A DNA stretch of 64,000 bases, from positions 1-64,000 of the forward strand of contig JAEWHC010000003.1 in NCBI GenBank assembly GCA_023387985.1. The letters are read 5' to 3'. Position numbers and translations under genes: made by a program. Every line of letters begins with the position of its first letter. Positions within the stretch are counted from its first letter, which is position 1. The notes beneath the pieces are model-generated. The model saw only the letters and a list, made by a program, of their open reading frames with translations, made no database searches and had not been told where the DNA came from. Positions 61,721-64,000 of this stretch are shown piece by piece. This DNA is from Bacteroidota bacterium. GTDB taxonomy: Bacteria > Bacteroidota > Bacteroidia > Chitinophagales > Chitinophagaceae.

Positions 61721-62377
61721 AGAAAGCCCCTGATTGCAGTAAAGGACAGGTGAGCTTAACAAGCGTTTAATCTGAAAAAATTACTGAAAAACCACCATAA
61801 CACCATGACCGTAAAATAGCCCGAAAGCCCTGCAAACACCAAGGCGAATCGCCAAGATATTAGGCTTTTCATAAATGTATGAACCGTGATTTTAACCCCA
61901 TGATTTATGCATAAAACTGCATGCGGCAATAGCTATACGGGTTCAATTATCCAAGGAAAAACGCGAATTGCGGGATTTATATTTTTCAACAGCCTTTTGT
62001 GAAAAACTATGTGTGAAACCATTATTCATTTGCGTGAAACGGTATTAAATGTGGCCAACCGTGGGAAAACATGGGTATAACATTGAAAAGATGTGCACTA
62101 TGCCTTAATAATTATTTGATCGATTTTACTTTTTTATTGGGTTTAAATGCCGTTATCTTCGAATGCGAAATCACAAAAAGAATATATAAAACGAGGAACA
62201 ACAACGCCGGATAGAAAACCAAAATCTCACCTTATTTTCTGAGGCAGTTTTAAATCCCCTTTTACCGCAGGCGACAATGATTTCGCTGGTACAGTTACGG
62301 TACCGGCTGGCAGGTTTCGCTTCGCTCAAAAAAAGACAACACATTAAAAAGATCAAACATCGTATCAGCCTTGACTC
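61721..62377. other. 657-nt region upstream of dnaB
   Basis: Divergent pheT and dnaB flank it. No frame over 61 codons with a plausible product is seen. A TATCTTCG sequence (62154-62161), preceded by TTGGG about 16 nt upstream, is a possible promoter for dnaB with a leader of about 210 nt. No tRNA or other RNA gene is recognised. Confidence 0.4.
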
Positions 62378-63982
62378 ATGGATTTAAGCAATTTATCGAA
62401 TATCAACCCAGACAAAAGTTTTAGTTCCGAACGCAAAAGACGACTGAAGGGCAGCCCGGATCTGACCGCCGGGGCAAACCTGGCGTTGGGCAGGAAACCG
62501 CCCCAGGCCGTTGAATTGGAAGAAGCGGTGTTGGGTGCCATCATGCTTGAGAAAAGCGCCTTTGATATAGCGAGTGAACTGATTAATGCCGATGTCTTTT
62601 ATGACCACCGCCATCAGCGCATTTATGCAGCCATGATTTCGCTGCAGCAAAAAAGGGTACCCATTGACATCCTTACCGTAACGGAAGAATTGCGAAAACG
62701 CGAGGAACTTGATATGGTTGACGGGCCATACAAAATTGCCCGCCTTACCAGTATGGTAGTGAGCAGTGCCCATATTGAAGACCATTGCAAGATCCTGGTG
62801 CAAAAATTCATTCAACGGCAACTGATCCGCATCAGTGGCGAGATCATCACCGATGCTTTTGAAGACAGCACCGATGGCTTTGATCTGCTCGATGTGGCGG
62901 AAGGCAAATTTTTCGAGATCTCCAACGCCTTCCAGAAACGCAATTTTGAAGAAATCAATTCGGTACTGAAAGAAACCATGGACCGTATCGCCATCCTCCG
63001 GCAGAAGAAAGAAGATATCTCCGGGGTGCCAAGCGGTTTCCGCGATCTTGACCGCATTACTTTTGGTTTTCAGCCAACCGACCTGATCATATTAGCCGCC
63101 CGGCCTTCGGTAGGTAAGACGGCATTTGCTCTCAACTTGGCCAGGCACGCTGCCTTGCATGCGGGAAAACCGGTGCCGGTAGGTTTCTTTAGCCTGGAGA
63201 TGAGCAACAGCCAGCTGGTGCAGCGTATTTTGAGTGCGGAAAGCGGTGTGCCTATGCAAAAAATTGCCCGTGGCCACCTGGAAGATCATGAAATGCAGGA
63301 GCTTTTCAAAAAAGGAATTGAACCCTTGAGCACCGCACCCATATATCTTGATGATACCGGGGCACTCAATATTTTTGAGCTTCGTGCAAAAGCCCGCCGC
63401 ATGGTAAACAAATACAATGTAGGCATGATCATCATCGACTATCTGCAATTGATGAGCGGAACCGGGGATAAACGGAACATGAACCGTGAGCAGGAGATCA
63501 GCACCATCAGCCGTTCGCTGAAAAGCCTCGCCAAAGAACTCAATATCCCCATTCTGGCACTGAGCCAGTTGAGCCGTGCTGTGGAAAGCAGGAAAGACGC
63601 AAACAAAATTCCTCAACTGAGCGATCTGCGGGAATCGGGCGCCATTGAACAGGATGCCGATATGGTCATGTTTATCTACCGCCCTGATTACAATGGCCTA
63701 ACCCAGGACGAACATGGAGAAAACCTGAAAGATCTCACAGTCATTAAAATCGCCAAACACCGGAATGGCGAACTTGGCGAAATCAACCTGAAAAGCCTGC
63801 TGCACATTCAGCGTTTCGCGGATGCTTCGGAGGGACCGGGAATGAATTTCAGAAGGATAACCAACCATGACGAAGAGGCCGCACCGGAAACAGACGCCAA
63901 GTTTGAAGTACGACCCAGTAAAATGAATAATGATTTCGACGGAAATTTTGATGATTATGCAGGAGAAGAAAGACCCTTCTAA
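62378..63982 (+). CDS. dnaB: Replicative DNA helicase DnaB
   Basis: 534 residues. The N-terminal DnaB domain (VELEEAVLGAIMLEKSAFDIASELINADVFYDHRHQRIYAAM) is followed by the RecA-like helicase domain. Walker A is ARPSVGKTAFALN (lysine near 247). Walker B is in 'GMIIIDYLQLM', the arginine-finger block in 'LALSQLSRAVESRKDANKIP' and motif 4 in 'LSDLRESGAIEQDADMVMFIYR'. There is no intein. It unwinds DNA at the replication fork and loads with DnaC-type loaders. The C-terminal tail is acidic and disordered. Confidence 0.97.
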   Translation: MDLSNLSNINPDKSFSSERKRRLKGSPDLTAGANLALGRKPPQAVELEEAVLGAIMLEKSAFDIASELINADVFYDHRHQRIYAAMISLQQKRVPIDILTVTEELRKREELDMVDGPYKIARLTSMVVSSAHIEDHCKILVQKFIQRQLIRISGEIITDAFEDSTDGFDLLDVAEGKFFEISNAFQKRNFEEINSVLKETMDRIAILRQKKEDISGVPSGFRDLDRITFGFQPTDLIILAARPSVGKTAFALNLARHAALHAGKPVPVGFFSLEMSNSQLVQRILSAESGVPMQKIARGHLEDHEMQELFKKGIEPLSTAPIYLDDTGALNIFELRAKARRMVNKYNVGMIIIDYLQLMSGTGDKRNMNREQEISTISRSLKSLAKELNIPILALSQLSRAVESRKDANKIPQLSDLRESGAIEQDADMVMFIYRPDYNGLTQDEHGENLKDLTVIKIAKHRNGELGEINLKSLLHIQRFADASEGPGMNFRRITNHDEEAAPETDAKFEVRPSKMNNDFDGNFDDYAGEERPF

Positions 63983-64000
63983 CTGAAGAAATTTCCAAAT

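Noticed and set aside
1..64000. tRNA, rRNA, tmRNA, CRISPR, insertion sequences and origin of replication
   Set aside because: No characteristic T-loop motifs, conserved rRNA blocks, regular short repeats, transposases or clustered DnaA boxes were seen on reading both strands; a covariance-model scan was not possible.

Overview
The window is a chromosomal stretch of a Bacteroidota bacterium, most likely of the order Chitinophagales (Chitinophagaceae-like). Several things support this. There is a type IX secretion (T9SS) C-terminal sorting domain with SprB-type repeats, and the gliding genes gldE-gldD lie in their usual setting beside ssb and mutY. Shine-Dalgarno sequences are absent, and Bacteroidota-type -7 promoter boxes (TAnnTTTG) occur repeatedly. 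DUF3667, DUF3109, LytTR regulators and PfkB/DHS-like genes of Bacteroidota flavour are also present. The family-level placement is inference. I see no rRNA, tRNA, CRISPR array, prophage, complete insertion sequence or replication origin.

Layout. 1-5.5 kb: the 3' end of a giant T9SS surface protein, a decayed SRPBCC gene, and a short LytS-like kinase with its LytTR regulator. 5.5-13.9 kb: five same-strand genes for exported proteins: a tail-fibre-like repeat protein, a duplicated-module protein with a FISUMP domain, a signal-peptide-bearing Hcp-like protein, a lipocalin-like protein and a coiled-coil protein. I do not know this cluster as a described system; it is the best candidate here for something new. 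14.5-17.9 kb: a TPR sensor kinase split by a one-base frameshift, its NarL-type regulator, and a DUF2975/Xre pair with a clear promoter and operator. 18-28 kb: an acetyltransferase, a cytochrome c, and the divergent alpha-2-macroglobulin / penicillin-binding protein 1C pair. 28-33 kb: an ECF sigma factor with a self-type promoter, a large anti-sigma-like protein built from about six tryptophan-marked repeats, an outer-membrane beta-barrel and a TPR protein.

33-43.5 kb: three small SRPBCC/DUF6265/DUF1801 genes; a MerC / SCO1 / Fur metal-handling group; a di-haem cytochrome c peroxidase; a deoxyhypusine-synthase-like gene; ACP phosphodiesterase, DUF3667, DsbA-like, PfkB and lipoprotein genes. 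43.5-49 kb: dusB, DUF3109, gldD, gldE, ssb and mutY. 49-54.8 kb: HU, a TPR protein, a 31-residue basic ribosomal-type protein, RNase G, then mreB-mreC-mreD. 55-64 kb: a phosphotransferase, rpoN, a PAP2-like membrane protein, zapA with a coiled-coil partner, pheT and dnaB.

A recurring regulatory feature stands out. In at least six genes (cytochrome c, merC-like, SCO1, dsbA-like, dusB and PAP2-like) a consensus -7 box ends only 4-5 nt before the start codon, and two or three more show near-matches. This predicts leaderless or nearly leaderless mRNAs. The coordinates of all sites come from direct reading; functions rest on motif and family recognition without database searches.
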